From assembly GCA_964615375.1 (NCBI GenBank), contig CAZTOW010000001.1, positions 248,001 to 312,000 on the forward strand: a stretch of DNA of 64,000 nt, written 5' to 3'. Origin of the DNA: CAZKWG01 sp964615375. Lineage in GTDB: Bacteria; Myxococcota_A; UBA796; CAZKWG01. The number at the start of each line of letters is the position of its first letter. Position 1 is the stretch's first letter. The notes beneath the pieces are model-generated. The model saw nothing but the letters and a program-made list of their open reading frames with translations. It did not search any database and had not been told where the DNA came from. Of this stretch, positions 63,153-64,000 are shown in pieces. Position numbers and translations under genes: made by a program.

Positions 63153-64000
63153 ATGCTGCTCGCCCTCCTCCTCGCCTGCCCGCCCGCGAAGGTCCCTGTC
63201 CCCGGGGAGAGCGCCGCGGAGAGCTGGCCTGCGCCCGCCGAGACGGGCGAGGGCGAGGGCGCGGGCGAGTCGGACCCCCCCGTGGAGGAGGTTCCCGGCT
63301 CCGAGGAGCCCGAGGAGGAGGAGGGCCCCCCCTACGCCTGTGACGAGCTCTACGACGAGGACGTCGTGCAGGCCTTCGAGATCGAGATCTCCGACGAGGA
63401 CTGGTCCGCGCTGCTGCGCGACTACAGCCGCGGCACGAAGGAGTACCACCCCGTCGTCTTCCGCTGGGGGGACGAGGTGGTCGACGACGCGATGATCCGG
63501 CTGAAGGGCAACCCCTCCTTCTCCTGGTTCACCGAGAAGATGCAGTTCGTCATCGCGTTCAACCAGAACGACGAGGCGGGGCGCTTCCACGGGATGCGCA
63601 AGCTGAGCCTGGACGCCTCCTGGTACGAGCCCACCTTCCTGCGCGACCGCGTCGCCTGGTCCATGCTGCGCCGCCAGGGCCTGCTGCCCGCCGCCTGCGC
63701 CAACAGCGCCACGCTCACCATCAACGGCGAGCTCTACGGCCTCTACACCAACATCGAGTACCTGGACCACGAGTGGCTGGAGCGCGTCTTCGGCGACGCG
63801 GACGCCACGGGCACGCTCTGGAAGTACGGGTACGACGCCGTCTCCAACGAGGAGGCCGCCACGGGCGACGTGGACCGCCTCTGGTCCACCACCGACGTGG
63901 ACACGCTCGAGACCCTGGGCGACCTCGACGCGTGGCAGCTGGAGTGGGCCGCGGAGATCGTGCTGGGCGACGACGACGGCTACTGGTGCTGCAACCACAA
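63153..64000 (+). CDS. CotH-family lipoprotein (3' end outside window)
   Basis: 282 residues are visible; the frame runs off the right edge. Lipoprotein signal MLLALLLAC, then an acidic linker (GEGEGAGESDPP, EEPEEEEGPP). The CotH kinase-like domain follows: FEIEISDEDWSALLRDY, DAMIRLKGNPSF, GMRKLSLDASWYEPTFLRDR, TLTINGELYGLYTNIEYLD, and the start of the D/N catalytic region at LGDDDGYWCCNH. CotH proteins of spore coats phosphorylate coat proteins; secreted bacterial relatives are widespread and little studied. It begins 20 bases after the eCIS-core gene, so the two may be co-expressed. Confidence 0.88.
   Translation, partial: MLLALLLACPPAKVPVPGESAAESWPAPAETGEGEGAGESDPPVEEVPGSEEPEEEEGPPYACDELYDEDVVQAFEIEISDEDWSALLRDYSRGTKEYHPVVFRWGDEVVDDAMIRLKGNPSFSWFTEKMQFVIAFNQNDEAGRFHGMRKLSLDASWYEPTFLRDRVAWSMLRRQGLLPAACANSATLTINGELYGLYTNIEYLDHEWLERVFGDADATGTLWKYGYDAVSNEEAATGDVDRLWSTTDVDTLETLGDLDAWQLEWAAEIVLGDDDGYWCCNH

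Overview
The window is GC-rich, densely packed bacterial DNA that most resembles an uncultured member of the Myxococcota (former Deltaproteobacteria). The pointers are numerous exported lipoproteins with low-complexity ETGETGE or EGEGEG linkers, MopE-type metal-binding and TSP3 repeats, two C-terminal tails built as Cys-Gly motif / hydrophobic helix / Arg cluster (MYXO-CTERM-like), an extracellular decaheme cytochrome, and selenocysteine use. No lineage marker was searched, so this is inference. Almost all codons end in G or C, so long antisense open frames are common and were ignored. Many genes overlap by 1-17 bases (ATGA, TGATG). No stretch over 300 bases lacks an annotated element, and no IS element, prophage, CRISPR array or rRNA was seen.

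Layout. 1-7.1 kb: an esterase cut by the window edge, an S51-peptidase-like gene, a VKOR-DsbA fusion coupled to prmA and rsmE, and a MopE-repeat lipoprotein. 7.1-12.6 kb: ribA, an HU-like gene, and an operon of an alkyl-DHAP-synthase/GlcD-like flavoenzyme, an Fe-S protein and a diacylglycerol-kinase-family lipid kinase. 12.4-12.6 kb: a sigma-54-type promoter, a terminator-ended short transcript and a palindrome. 12.6-19.9 kb: alpha/beta hydrolase, a degenerate dihydroorotase, a membrane protein, and the comM - DUF3006-like - recA operon behind a sigma-54-type promoter. 20-29.8 kb: a secreted-lipoprotein region (SASA esterase, a selenoprotein peroxiredoxin with in-frame UGA, FG-GAP/CARDB protein, ceramidase-like protein, regulatory-like-domain lipoprotein) with a CBS protein and dnaJ. 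29.8-37.8 kb: housekeeping genes (dprA, Smg-like, topA, Xer recombinase, J-domain/TPR protein, purA, tRNA-Lys, tRNA-Glu). 37.8-45.9 kb: PnuC fused to a PP2C-like domain, glycan-binding-domain protein, NlpC/P60-like, MBL, GST, SDR, paraoxonase-like and beta-propeller proteins. 46-64 kb: decaheme OmcA/MtrC-type cytochrome, M23 peptidase, cupin, HAD lipoprotein, TSP3 protein, a 999-residue TPR protein, a serpin lipoprotein with sigma-54-type promoter, a polytopic membrane protein, SDR/TetR pair, DUF4920 lipoprotein, an eCIS-core (DUF4157) protein and a CotH lipoprotein cut by the right edge.

Two observations stand out. First, two gene pieces at 22231-22878 are one lipoprotein peroxiredoxin of the BCP/PrxQ type whose peroxidatic cysteine codon is UGA, followed at the right distance by a hairpin that fits the bacterial SECIS consensus. 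Second, the same palindrome (ACCGCGACA, four bases, TGTCGCGGT) lies upstream of two independent sigma-54-like promoters, one for a short structured RNA or leader in front of the flavoenzyme operon and one for the serpin gene. This suggests an undescribed enhancer-binding-protein regulon.
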